A DNA stretch of 64,000 nt from Lepeophtheirus salmonis (Eukaryota > Arthropoda > Copepoda > Siphonostomatoida > Caligidae): assembly GCF_016086655.4 (NCBI RefSeq), contig NC_052141.2:1922001-1986000 (forward strand). The letters run 5' to 3'. Below, one piece after another: positions 33,943 through 44,830 of this stretch (the stretch's first letter is position 1; each line of letters starts with the position of its first letter). A model generated the notes under the pieces. That model was not told the origin of the DNA and made no database searches. It saw only the letters and a list, made by a program, of their open reading frames with translations. Both the position numbers and the translations under genes were made by a program.

Positions 33943-34865
33943 TACAGGGTGAGGAATAAAAATCCGCAAAGTTTAAGGATGATGTATTTACAATAATTTC
34001 CCCAAAGTTAATTCAACATTTGACAATGAAGGGGTCCATTGTGAAGTCAATCAATCAAACCAACCAACTCCAGCTTAAATCACAGCTTACAACCTAGCAC
34101 AGGTCTTGATGAGGAACTCCTTGTCCATATTGTCCACTGCCTATACTATTTGAAAGCCACCAAGGAAATCAACAGGGTTTTGCACACGTTTATTGGACTC
34201 TCTCTTCAAGACACCCTATACATAGTAGTCCAAGGGATTAAGATCTGTTGAGCTAGGAGGTAACATTTATTTTGTCCAAAACATGATAAAGGTCTTCAAC
34301 ATGTGTGTTTTTAGGCAATAAATACGGTTCCAATGTCCCCATTACGACAAACTGCACAAAATTAAAATTTTAGCATGACACCTGATCTGTTAATATTCAT
34401 TTAAGCTCCCTAGCGTCATTGTGAGTGGATTTATTATGTTCCTTGGCACGGTGGCACAGAATAAGGGGTTAAGATCCGACGAGCTATGAGGCCACAGTTC
34501 CTTTGTCCAAAATATATCAAGAGGTCTGGAGTCCATTTTTTTTTGCTCTCAGAACGATCATGGGTCTTCCTTGTAGGTCTTCTCGACCCTTCATACTCTT
34601 ATAATACATTGGTAACACCATAAACAGTTGATTTGGTCAGATTCGTAAACTCAATCATCTTCTTGGGCGTGCACCCGGGACGGGCGCATACAATTATGGC
34701 CACACACCATTCATATTCGGAGGACATCTCAAGAATTTTGTATTATTTCTGATACAGTTTTATGGGTTGAATCTGATGAGCACATTCTTTCATCAACAAG
34801 AATCTCAAGTTTTTTCAAGATATTAAGATCTAACCATGTTTCGAATTTTATATCCCCACCCTGTA
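33943..34865 (-). mobile_element. Tc1/mariner element, MSSEYE family, most complete copy
   Basis: Ends: left TACAGGGTGAGGAATAAAAA, and right, reverse-complemented, TACAGGGTGGGGATATAAAA, both beginning at a TA as expected for TA-targeting elements. On the minus strand ATG at 34727 gives MSSEYEWCVAIIVCARPGCT then PKKMIEFTNLTKSTVYGV and a stop, a helix-turn-helix start. Near 34090-34160 VDNMDKEFLIKTCARL marks the transposase C-terminus. Stops and deletions have removed an intact catalytic core. The 923-bp length is below the usual 1.2-1.3 kb. Confidence 0.82.
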
Positions 34866-35249
34866 CACAAATGTACCAATGTATTTTATATGATACTGTC
34901 AAGTTTGGCCTTATAAAGTGAAATCCACTTAGAGCATTCCATTAGCTATGACTCCACACATACCTACATAGAGTAGGAATGTATTTATGAGGATCAAGAT
35001 TATATTGATTTGTTATTTATTTTGATGGTGATGGTTTTGACTTTTATGTATAGGATATCTCTCTCACTCACAAAATCCTGCATTTCCTCTCCGAAAGTCA
35101 ATTATAAGTTATGACGTAAATTGCGCAATGCCTTTTTTTTTGGGGTGAAATATACATATAAACATTTCGCTTAGTAGCTAAAATACAGTAGCAATGTAGT
35201 AAACAACAGAAGATTTCAAGCCTACTACATTTTCAAAGGCTGAACGAAA

Positions 35250-35620
35250 GTCTGTTGTCATGATTTTGGTGAACAAAAATCTGGATATTAGCAATGCTGA
35301 GGTCTCAGAGATGACAATGATCAACAAGAGAAGGTGCTCCCTCTGCTACATCTTCAAAATGACTCAGGATTGGCTGCAGAAGGATTGCTACGACTGGTTA
35401 TCCAGGGATATTTGGCGTTCTATCTCCCCTGACATGAATCTGATGGATTATTTTGTCTTGTGATGTCTTGAGTCGAAGGTTAGTACAGTTCCTCACATCA
35501 CTGTTAATTCCCTGATTGACTCCATCCTGCTCGAATGCTAATATTTAGAAATGGCTCTTGTTTCCATTGCCTACTCACGTTTCAGGACCCATAATCTATG
35601 GGTACCATATTAAAAGTTAA
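35250..35620 (+). pseudogene. Tc1/mariner transposase, third catalytic region and C-terminus
   Basis: The frame 35260-35463 reads MTQDWLQKDCYDWLSRDIWR and then SISPDMNLMDYFVL-stop. This matches the transposase block TQxWCxxNFxDWISKDxWPPSSPDLNPMDYFVW with its third catalytic Asp (SPDxN). Downstream, across a frame change, come VSTVPHITVNSLIDSILLEC and AYSRFRTHN, the tail region. No termini were placed. It is dead by stops. Confidence 0.78.
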
Positions 35621-36515
35621 TTAAGTATATCTATTTATGAAATAATTTCAAGATTTGCAAATTAGGAAACACCTGCAAGGAAGACTCATTATCTTTCTGG
35701 GAGAAAAAAACGCACTCCAGACTTCCTGAAGGCATTGCAGGGCATGAAATGTGGGATCCCATCTCCTTGTATTGTGAAAGAGAAAATAGAACTTTTGTTA
35801 TACATATGAATGGTCCGTATAACTTACTCCAATATCGATCATCAATTCTATTCTGAATCCACGATTATAACTCCCAAATAAATCATCTGTTTTACTCTCT
35901 GATCTTCATTAAAAACATGGAACGTTGTTACTTATATATTAGTATATCTTCAAGAACTAAAGAATAATGATTGCAGTTTGGAAATCAAAAAGGCCCAGAG
36001 GGATCATTCCAAGTCAAATCAACGAGGGCATGTTATCCGACCCTCTCAGATTTCTATGATTTTTGACACACATACTCAAATACATTTGTAAATTAAGTGT
36101 GCCGAATTTCAGCACATAATTCTGAGTCGTTTCTGAGATATAGATACTCGTCTCAGAGCACAATTTTTAACGTCACTTTAATGACTTTTTACCGGACGCT
36201 ACTTTTTCTTATATCTGCTTTGATCCAAGAGCTAACATCTTCAAATTTGGTACGTTAATATTTTGAAGTGTGAGAATTTTAAAAAGGAAGTCAAAATTAG
36301 AATATTTGAATTTCTGATGATCTCATTTGAAACCCCTAAAAAGGGACTATCGACGCCATTTTGATAACAGCAGTATCAAGAGCAAAAGGACGACAGTTGC
36401 AAGTCTAAAAAAAGAAAGAACAAACTATTTTAAATTTATGTACAACTTTAAAAACAAGTGATATATTATAAACTACTTATATATTTTTTTAAATTTGTTA
36501 ATTTCTAATCAATAA
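35621..36515. other. No recognisable gene
   Basis: 36000-36400 is less AT-rich (GGCATGTTATCCGACCCTCT, GTCGTTTCTGAGATATAGAT) and could be a degraded repeat, but I found no second copy in the window. Confidence 0.4.
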
Positions 36516-36913
36516 TATGAATGACTGTAGTTCAGTTTTCGTTTTTCAGTCTATATATATCTTAAAATAAGTTTAAGTTATAAAAACGTAAATAAAGTTG
36601 ACCAAACTTCGAGAGAAAAGTATCCTAAATTTAAGATCCCATCCTGGTATAATAAAAAAAAAACACGATTTGTGGCACAGCGATACAGGATGTTTCCAAA
36701 GTTTCATATTCATAAGAGTTGGGACATTTTTTAAACTGTTGATCAAGTACATGTTAGTTTATTTCAAACTTTTTTTAAAATCAAAATTGAGGTCATAAGA
36801 AATTTGAATATTTTAATTTTGATAATAATAATTCAAATAATATGAATTACTGTAGTTCAATTTTCTATTTTCAGTCTATATAAATCATAAATAAGTTTAA
36901 GATATAAAAACTA
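36516..36913. repeat. Direct repeat pair of about 77 bp
   Basis: 36516-36593 and 36838-36913 match at most positions: AATATGAATGACTGTAGTTC against AATATGAATTACTGTAGTTC, then TTTTCAGTCTATATA and AAGTTTAAG. They are spaced by about 320 bp. Confidence 0.7.
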
Positions 36914-37630
36914 ATTAGGCAGTTTAAAAAAAAGTATAAGTGATTAATGCCTAACAAGCCAATTCTGAGACAGCCTTGGTGAACACTTATTTGACGACAC
37001 AAGTGTTGTTGTTAATCCAAGGTATTACTGCAATCTATTGTACATGCGTCATACATATTTTATTCGAATAAAACCCAAGGTTTATGTGTATATTTAATAA
37101 TGGATTCCTAGGTTCATAAATTATATTCATACCCATAGTTTTCTATCAAAATAGTTATATCTCGGGGGATATTTTATCACCCTTTTGACTAATTCTACTT
37201 TGTTTCATTTCCTTGACGCTTTTGTTTCTTCATCTTTACATCTTTTGCACGACCAATGAAATGAGGGAGGTAATAAAGTGAAAAGTCATGCTTCATAATT
37301 GATGCTGCTTCAAATATTGACATGCAATCAATGAAGTGCATATAATTTGAGGAGAAATAAACGTGGTCGTAAAAGATACAACATATTTAATTAAAATGTA
37401 ACATTTTTTTGACAGCTCATTTTAGTATATGTATGTTGCATGTAATTTATTGAGATTCCTAGAGGTTCAAATGCTGTTATTTGGGTAAATGAGAGCTAAG
37501 GAATTATTGTAACCGATTCCAGGAAGCCTTCATACTTTGTATAACATATTTATAGTTGTTTTTGCATTACATTTTTGTAATGCTGCAAGTAAAACAAAAT
37601 GGGCTGATTCTAAGTATTGTCTTAAAATGG
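36914..37630. other. No recognisable feature
   Basis: AT-rich spacer without a supported gene. Confidence 0.4.
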
Positions 37631-37631
37631 T

Positions 37632-38175
37632 GTACAGGTCGGGAATTTTAAATCCAGGAAATTTAAAGATTACAATTAATTTAAAAAAAATTAATAAATC
37701 TAAATCTTTTGCTCCTGCATGATGGGGCCCATAATGAAGTCTCTATCCAAGACGGCCCAGATATAGTAGTCCAAGGGGGTCCAATCCGGGTAGCTAAAAG
37801 GCCATATTTCCTTTACCCTATAGGTCTTAAATTTTTGGGTTTCCCAGAATAAATCCAGTCCCAATTACTTGATTCGGACAAACCGCATTAATTTAAAATT
37901 ATAGTATTACACCGGATCTGTTAACATCACTTTAAGCTCTTTAGAATAATGATCTATGACGTCATTTGCGCACAGGGGCGTGCGGCCGCCTAGGAGGCAC
38001 ACAATAATGGGTGCACTGCGGTAGTATGCAGAGAATATCGCAAGGATTTTGTATTTTTCTTATACATTTTTGTCAGTTGAATGTTCACATTTTCATAAAC
38101 ATGGATGTCAGGGTTGCAAAACTATTGAGGCTTAAACTTGTTCCAGATTTAAAATTCCTACTTTGTATATTCTCC
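37632..38175 (-). mobile_element. Tc1/mariner element, MSSEYE family, deleted copy
   Basis: The left end TGTACAGGTCGGGAATTTTA is followed by AATCCAGGAAATTTAA, as at 50864. Inner words TAGTAGTCCAAGGGGGTCCA, ATAGTATTACACCGGATCTG and AGGCACACAATAATGGGTGC align with the element at 33943-34865 in the same order. The N-terminal coding part (near 38030, minus) is degraded. Confidence 0.7.
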
Positions 38176-38394
38176 TGCCACACAGGTTCATGTACAATTC
38201 GATTATGAAGTTGCTAAATATATTTTGCCTGGTTACGAGGTTACTTCTCTGGTAAATCTAATCTTTTTTATTTATTTAAAGAGCCTATTTTATTTACTAC
38301 AATATCAAAAATTTTCAAAGTCTCTGTTCATGAAAAAATCACTCATATGCGGACTTGAGTAACACAGTATATATTCATTTTTAATGTTCTATAC

Positions 38395-38991
38395 CAGTGG
38401 TTCTCGACACCCAATGGGGTCACAACATCAATGCCTTGTGGTTGTAAAATGTATTTGGAGATAAATATGAACATTGTATATGGTGAAAAATATGTATATT
38501 TAGACAGCTTTATGAATTATATTGTGATATTAAATGTAACAGTTCCCTAAGTCAGATAGGCAATTGTTTTGTTTTGGTTGCTCGACCCCTATTGTTCTTC
38601 CCACCGGTAATGCCAAATTAGCTTATTTTTAGACTAGTAAGAATACCCTGTCAATGGTAGTCAAGGCTGCTTGGTAGAAGTCAAAGAGATTTGAAGGAAG
38701 GTCTTTCTTGCTCCAAATAACATCAAAAATTCCTTAGTAAGTGTTGTAGGAGTATTCTTATGACCTAAAACATCATGGCAACTGAGTGATTTTCTTCTCT
38801 GACGAATAATTTATGGAATGTATAGTTACTTCACCAACAAATAATTTATAATTGCAATACAAGGCAGTTTCTTCTACAAAAAAATAATTAAAAAATCAGT
38901 CCTTTATAATAAGATATTTTCAGAGTTGGCGTCGTTGTGTGATTACTAGTACTAAAGTGGGCTATATTATTTGAAAGGTTGAAAACCACTG
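38395..38991. mobile_element. hAT-type element with an internal Tc1/mariner fragment, 8-bp target duplication
   Basis: The left end CAGTGGTTCTCGACACCCAA and the right end, reverse-complemented CAGTGGTTTTCAACCTTTCA, are canonical hAT termini. Flanks TTCTATAC (38387-38394) and TTCTATGC (38992-38999) agree at 7 of 8. Inside, 38630-38880 carries a transposase relic on the plus strand (DLKHHGN-stop-VIFFSDE-like) shared with 10070-10410. So a mariner piece sits inside a non-autonomous hAT and has apparently been carried with it. Confidence 0.78.
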
Positions 38992-39289
38992 TTCTATGCA
39001 ATATCATGTACATACATATAAAATGTCCCATGGTCCTTCCCTCTCCCCTAATTTCGCTGTTTGGATGGCAAAAGTTCAAAAATCATGCAGTTTGTTTAAA
39101 TTTCTATGTCTTAAATTAGGGACTTGAGGGAGTGGAACTTACATATCCCTTTACCAGGATTTTCCCCATTTCTACCGAATGTATAATTGAAAACAATACA
39201 TTTTAAATATGTAATTTTAGTTAGTTTAGTTGGGGAAACTAGGAGAAATACATTCACGAAAGTTTGTACGGATCTTGGCACATGTGCTG

Positions 39290-39897
39290 CCAAATTTAAT
39301 CTTCAATTTAGCGTCCATCGAATGTGATAATGACCTTGATGCACCTCTGGAAGCTCTGACAGGCGGTAATAATGTAATTTGAGGTTCAAGAATTTCCAAA
39401 GCTTATCCACAAAATCCTTGAGCGCTTCTAGATTCGGTGCCCTTGTCTGGCAGGACTTTACCTCGACATGCGGGTAGAGTGAAAGGTCAAGCAACTTGAC
39501 ATCTGGCAAATACGGTGGCCCCATTTTTTCGTCCAGAATGGTTTGTTGATCTCCAAAAAGGAATTTATAACTTTTACTGGTTGAACCGGTGCACCATCTT
39601 GTTGCAGCTTGTCTCGATATCAATATCGTCATTAATGGTCACCTTGACGTTGTAAATGGTATGCATTCTTGCCTAAATCATGTGTCAGATCTGTCTGTGT
39701 TCCACACGATGTATATGCATTATCTGGATTCTTTTTCCTCCTTGTGAGGCCATTTTTCGACTGATTTTGTTAATTTTTTTGGCGGGGTATCAATACACAC
39801 AGTTTCTCGGCTGGTGGGAGGAAATTTCAATTCCCCTCATGTGTTTTCTTTATGCATCTCTTTTATAAGTGTCCAGATTTCAAATACATACCCAGTA
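39290..39897 (-). mobile_element. Tc1/mariner element with transposase C-terminal frame, TACCGGGTGGTCC-related
   Basis: The right end, reverse-complemented, reads TACTGGGTATGTATTTGAAA then TCTGGACACTT, close to the family terminus. A 109-codon open frame (39303-39632, minus) includes SYKFLFGDQQTILDEKMGPP, which aligns with the region before SPDLNPLDY. It then reads YPHVEVKSCQTRAPNLEALK and DFVDKLWKFL, the typical tail. The third catalytic Asp motif is altered (PDVKLLDLSLYPHVE). The N-terminal half near 39640-39840 is broken (KKINKISRKM). Confidence 0.75.
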
Positions 39898-40650
39898 CAA
39901 CCCCTTTTAAATCCGAAAAAAATGCCAAGAAATTACGTATATATTTTGTAAATGATTCCATAACGAAAGTTTAGAAAACATTTCTACGAAACATTTTTTT
40001 TTTTTTCGAATTTATTTTAAATGTTCTATCATATATATTATCTGCAATGCCCCATGTTCTCCATTTGTCATAGGGAAGGGACAAGTACCAAAAATAAACT
40101 GGAGTCATAATATGTGCGTGTCTTAAACTATATAATACCATAAACCAGTAAGTGAAGGTTCAAGCATGCCCGCTACAAATGGGGTAAAAGAACTGCGAAA
40201 GTACTAAAATGGCAACATAACATAACGTAGGTTCTTAGTACCATTTTTCATATTTTTAGATTCAAATAGTCGAATGTACCTAAAAAAGAGGTCATGTGAT
40301 ACGCTTGAAATTGGAATGAAATAATTTGATAAAAACTGTGATTTCTTAATTTCACAGTTCTCATTTTTTATATATATTCATATATTTGACCATTCACATG
40401 TAATAAACACTTTTTTTTTGCCTAAATATATGACAAATAGTCTACTTATGTTATGTGATTGTAGTAATTTTTCTGTTCTTCTACCTCATTTGTTGCGGGC
40501 GCGCTTACAGGTTTCTAGTATTATATGCTTAAACTATACTTAGAGGGAGTGGAACATATCCTTCCAATTGGTTACCGCCCCTTTTCTAAATTAGTTCAAT
40601 TTGGAAATAATTACAACAAAACTATATCCTATCTCAACTAAAGTAGGTGC
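39898..40650. other. No recognisable feature
   Basis: AT-rich, with long T runs (39990-40005). I can name no gene or repeat here. Confidence 0.45.
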
Positions 40651-40652
40651 CC

Positions 40653-41151
40653 CAAGGTGACTGTATATAAGGTGTGTTGATAAGAGACTTGCAACGCATC
40701 CGGTTGACGTTAGTTGACAACTTATTTGATGACGTCACAACGGAGTCAAGCTCAGTGTTACTGACTCTTATTAAGTGTAAACTCATATTATTATAAGAAT
40801 GATATCTTCTTCTAGTGGTACTAGGCGCATTTGTACTGTGGCAACCTATACACATCCATCAAAAGTCCACTATTTTTGTATATTCATTTGAATATTTATG
40901 TTCTGACCTATTTTTCATTGAAAGCAACTTTTAATTTTTTAATTTATGATTTAAGTATAGTAATCGTAGGAAGGTAAAAATTTACACTAATAGTCATGTC
41001 TGATGAGAAAATTAAATACTATATTATCTATAAATACAATTCGTTTGGTCTAATTTCCTCCTAAATTGGCTCCTCTCTGACGTCATCAAAATAGCTAGTA
41101 AACAAAAGTAAAAAAATCTCTTATCGACATACCTTATATATAATCACCTTG
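40653..41151. mobile_element. Inverted-repeat element with 38-bp arms (CAAGGTGACTGTATATAAGG)
   Basis: The left arm begins CAAGGTGACTGTATATAAGG and continues TGTGTTGATAAGAGACTT. The right arm, reverse-complemented, begins CAAGGTGATTATATATAAGG and continues TATGTCGATAAGAGATTT. 33 of 38 positions match. TGACGTCA occurs near each arm (40730-40737, 41078-41085). No clear target duplication is seen, so the outermost bases are uncertain. It is non-coding, about 500 bp. Confidence 0.7.
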
Positions 41152-41194
41152 ACAATAAAATTAGTAATGAGGTTACAATCTCTTTTAATGTTGT

Positions 41195-41395
41195 AATAGT
41201 CCTTATTCAATCACTCAAGTCCAGCCTTCGGACTATCCTTAAGACCATAAGTCCTTTGGACTTTCAGTTCTAGAGCTGATTTAAAAAGGATTATTAAAGT
41301 TGAGTAACGTCATTAAGTTTCAGGACTCATATAGATGGAAGAACTCAACTGTACCGAGATTGAACTGAACTGGACTGTATTCCTCATTAAATCAT
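41195..41395. mobile_element. Family D palindromic element, diverged copy
   Basis: AATAGTCCTTATTCAATCAC, AAGTCCTTTGGACTTTCAGT and TAGAGCTGAT parallel the 26.1-kb copy (GGTCCTTTGGACTTTCATTA, TAGAACTGAT). The right side has GAACTGAACTGGACTGTATT. Confidence 0.6.
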
Positions 41396-41655
41396 GTTAT
41401 TAAATGATAAACTTCGCTTAAGTGATTGTATTTTCCTGTTTATTACTTGTAATTTTTTGCATCTATTTATTTATCAAAGTTAATTTAAAATGCTTCCAAG
41501 ATCCTTACCAAATAAATGAATTTGCTCTCCTTGCCAAATTGATTCATTAGCAACAATTTATTTGAAGAACAAATTTTAATAGACCAATTTGTTCTCATAT
41601 TTTTGATTATCTCATTAAATTCAAACTCTTGATTGTTCAAATTGATATGTATGTA
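41396..41655. other. AT-rich spacer
   Basis: I recognised nothing here. Confidence 0.4.
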
Positions 41656-41659
41656 GACT

Positions 41660-42830
41660 GATGCAGGCCAATTTTTTCTACGAGTGGTCCAGACACATTT
41701 TTTCTTAGGAACCTATCCAGGCCGAATTATTTTTCTTCGGTATTAAGTGATTTTTTAAGCCCATTTGAACCCATACTTTGTGATCTCACACTTTAACTTA
41801 ATTGTATTCAAATGGAGGAACGATCTCAATATATTAATCATTTTTTGGTCTCAATCTATGAACCGTTTTTCTCCCATAATATCCTGATTTATGAATTGTA
41901 TAATTATGATTTATCCAACACCTTTAATTTCATATGACCTTATTGTAGGTCGATGTACACAACTGACTTCATCAATAGTTAGTTTATAGTATCCATATAT
42001 ATAACGAGATAACGAGAACAATAACGCATCAAAAGTTATTCTAAAGAATCGGTCCAAAACCGAATTTTAAGTGAGACTAACTTATTTTTGGCAAGACTGA
42101 TCGATACCAAAGTTTTTTTGTAAACAGGAAAATACTAAACTTCTTTAAAGGATCGATTTAGTTCGGACCTCTACAAATCATGAAGGTGTCAAAACAGTCT
42201 AGGATTTTTGTACTGAAACCATTATGCCATCAAAAATGCATCTAAAGAAACGGTTTAGACCGAATTTGAAATTAGACCGATCTATGAGTATTTTTTTTTT
42301 GTAAGACCGATCCAGACCAAACTTATAAAAAGAACTGAATTAGTTCCGTCCACTAAAAACCACAATGGTCTCAGATAGGTCTAGGATTTTTTGACAGGAA
42401 CCATAACGTCCTCAACAATTAATCTATAGAATTGGTACAGACCTTATTTTAAGTAAGACCAATCTAAATCATTTTTATTTAGTTTGTAACTAATCTAAGC
42501 CGAATTTTTAAATAATCAGGTCTAGACCAAATTTCTTTGGAGGATAGAAATAGTTCTAAATTTCATTAAAGTCTCAGACCGGTCGAAGGATTTTCAGATC
42601 GAAACCAGATAAAATATTATTAACTATTAATCTATAGAATTGGTCTCGTTTAAATTTTAAATCAGAATGATCCAAAGCGATTTTATGTTTGGAAACTATC
42701 TAGACCGAATTTTTCATTAAGACCATTCTAGGACACACTTCTATAAGGATAAAATAAGCTAGGTCCATTAAAATTTATAGTGGCTTTAGACAGGCCTAGG
42801 ATTTTCTCACCCAAGCCCTACACTAGTGAA
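41660..42830. repeat. Degenerate tandem repeat, unit about 180-210 bp
   Basis: The landmark GTCTAGGATTTTT or a variant recurs at 42197, 42379, 42582 and 42794. Between landmarks the same order appears each time: ACCAT..CATCAA, AATCTATAGAATTGGT, AGACCGAATTTTAA, GACCGATCTA, a T run, AGACCGATCCAGACC, then GTTC..TCCACTAAAA and GGTCTCAGA. Earlier, weaker units reach about 41660. Units have diverged strongly and contain no shared open frame. Similar words near 21620-21700 suggest it is a dispersed family. Confidence 0.72.
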
Positions 42831-43585
42831 AACCTTTATTACAGGTATCCATCATTAATTCACTACGAGACTAATTCCATTATAAATATTATTTACCCAT
42901 AAATATCTATGAGCTACAAGAGATTATAACCACAAGGAAATACAACTTTGAAAAGTCTGACTAATTTATTGCACAAATATTAATGAGCTTTATTTTACAA
43001 CTTTTTAATCATATTCCACAAAAACCCACGCATTTATGAAATATGGTTTTATGATTCTTAAAAAAAGATACAATAAAATAATAATTCACGTATATATACC
43101 TTCAAATATGAATATATTCCATCATGGTAGTTAATAATATTAATTAAAAATAACAAAGACAAATCCTTAAACAATATTTTTTTATTCATCAATTTAATTT
43201 TGTGAGTTTCATTCAATAAATTTTATGTAGTATAAGGTCAAGTTTTTATAACTTGAGAACCAATTGATTATTGGAAGGAAAAGTATTTCTAAATTGTACA
43301 TATCATGTGTTCCATAAACGATTAGTTTGATTTATCTTTTTTCTCTCTCTTTCTTTTCATGATATTACTGTACAATTATAATAATAGACATTTTTGTTCA
43401 TTACATGTAAGATAAGGTGGATTTTATTATTTAAATTTTCTAAATGTTGGATTTATAATTTTTGTTTTTCTCATTATTTAATGTATCCAAATAAGGACTA
43501 TAAGAAAAAAGAGCTGAAGACAGAATAATAGTTGACCTCTCCATCCGGAGTACCTACAACATTAAGAAGTACAATACAGCCCCAT
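42831..43585. other. No recognisable feature
   Basis: Very AT-rich spacer. Confidence 0.45.
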
Positions 43586-43589
43586 AAGC

Positions 43590-44830
43590 CAAGATTAACA
43601 AAATTTTCTGGAGCAGCAATATGGCTTACTTTTGGCTTGCCTCCATCTGTCCCTCCTTCAGCCCTCAACCCCCTGAACTTTGCAGTTTAAAACGTCTTGC
43701 AGAATTTCTGCCGCACCTCTCATCCAAATTGTGATTACGATGTTTCATTACACAACCAAAAGTCAGCTAATATAGATTTTTTATTCCATGTCTTTAATTG
43801 TAAAAATGTTAGAGCAACAACAAAAAACAACTCATCTGTCACATTGCGAAGAAGGCATCTCCAGACTGCCTACGACAACAAGAAGCCCGTTGCAGACAAC
43901 AAGAACCAAAACGTCTACAGTAACAATATGACTGACTATTGGCCTGCCTCCATGTGGCGCGTTTCCAAGCCTGACATCAAACCTTTTGACTTTACAATTT
44001 GGATTGTCTTGGAAAAGAATATTAGCTACTCCTCTCATTCAAATTTGGATTCGATCCGAACTACCATCATGACTGGGGGATACATCATGAACGCGACATT
44101 CATCACCAACAACTCCTAACCTGCTCTCGGGTGTTGAGGCTGTTATTGTCTATGAAGGAGGACATATTGAATACAAAATATAGCTCAATATAGTATTTAA
44201 ACATATCACCAATTTGGTCGTGAGTTGTCTTTCCATGATTCAGTCAAAATCACGTTTTTTTCGTAATTTTGTCTTGAATTAGCTGTTGACTGTACAGAGT
44301 GATACAAAAACTAAAATTTATAATTTAATTACGGGGTTTGATTACAAAGTGAACAAGTTTGTTTTTATCCAATGTCTTTAAGCGTAAAATATCGGAGTAA
44401 TAACAAAGAGGTAATCCCGATACCCGTGTTTGATCTTCTCCTGGCTAGAGTACGTGGTGAAAAGGCTGCAGAGACCTTCGGAATTTCCAACTGGACTTCC
44501 TACGACTACAAAAATTCAATTACAGCTCTATTCAGCCAAAAAGAACAAAAACTTTTTCAGCAACAACATAACTGACTTTTGGTCCGCCTCCATGTGACCC
44601 TCCTCCAGGCCTGACTTCAACTCCTGGACTTTACAGTTTGTGGTGTATTAGAGAAGAACGTTTGCCGCACTTCTCATCCAAATTTGAATTCTCTTTGAGC
44701 TTACAACATGACAGCGTTGTACATAAACAATCCGTTTGCCAGCGTGTTATTACCTGTGAAGGAAGATATACTGAATACAAAATATATATAACTATAGTAT
44801 TTAAACATATCCCCAATTGATTTGTGACTT
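43590..44830 (+). mobile_element. Head-to-tail cluster of three broken Tc1/mariner copies (EKNVCRTSHPN family)
   Basis: Copy 1 end: 43620-43730, with QNFCRTSHPNC. Copy 2: about 43770-44180, with KNVRATTKN, then MTDYWPASMWRVSKPDIKPF and IWIVLEKNISYSSHSNLDSI, the third catalytic region (KPD in place of SPDLNP) and tail. Copy 3: 44290-44830, starting TACAGAGTGATACAAAAACT, with MSLSVKYRSNNKEVIPIPVF near 44372 and VLEKNVCRTSHPNLNSL at 44640-44700. Each copy joins an N-terminal part almost directly to the C-terminal part, so all lack most of the catalytic domain. Confidence 0.72.
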
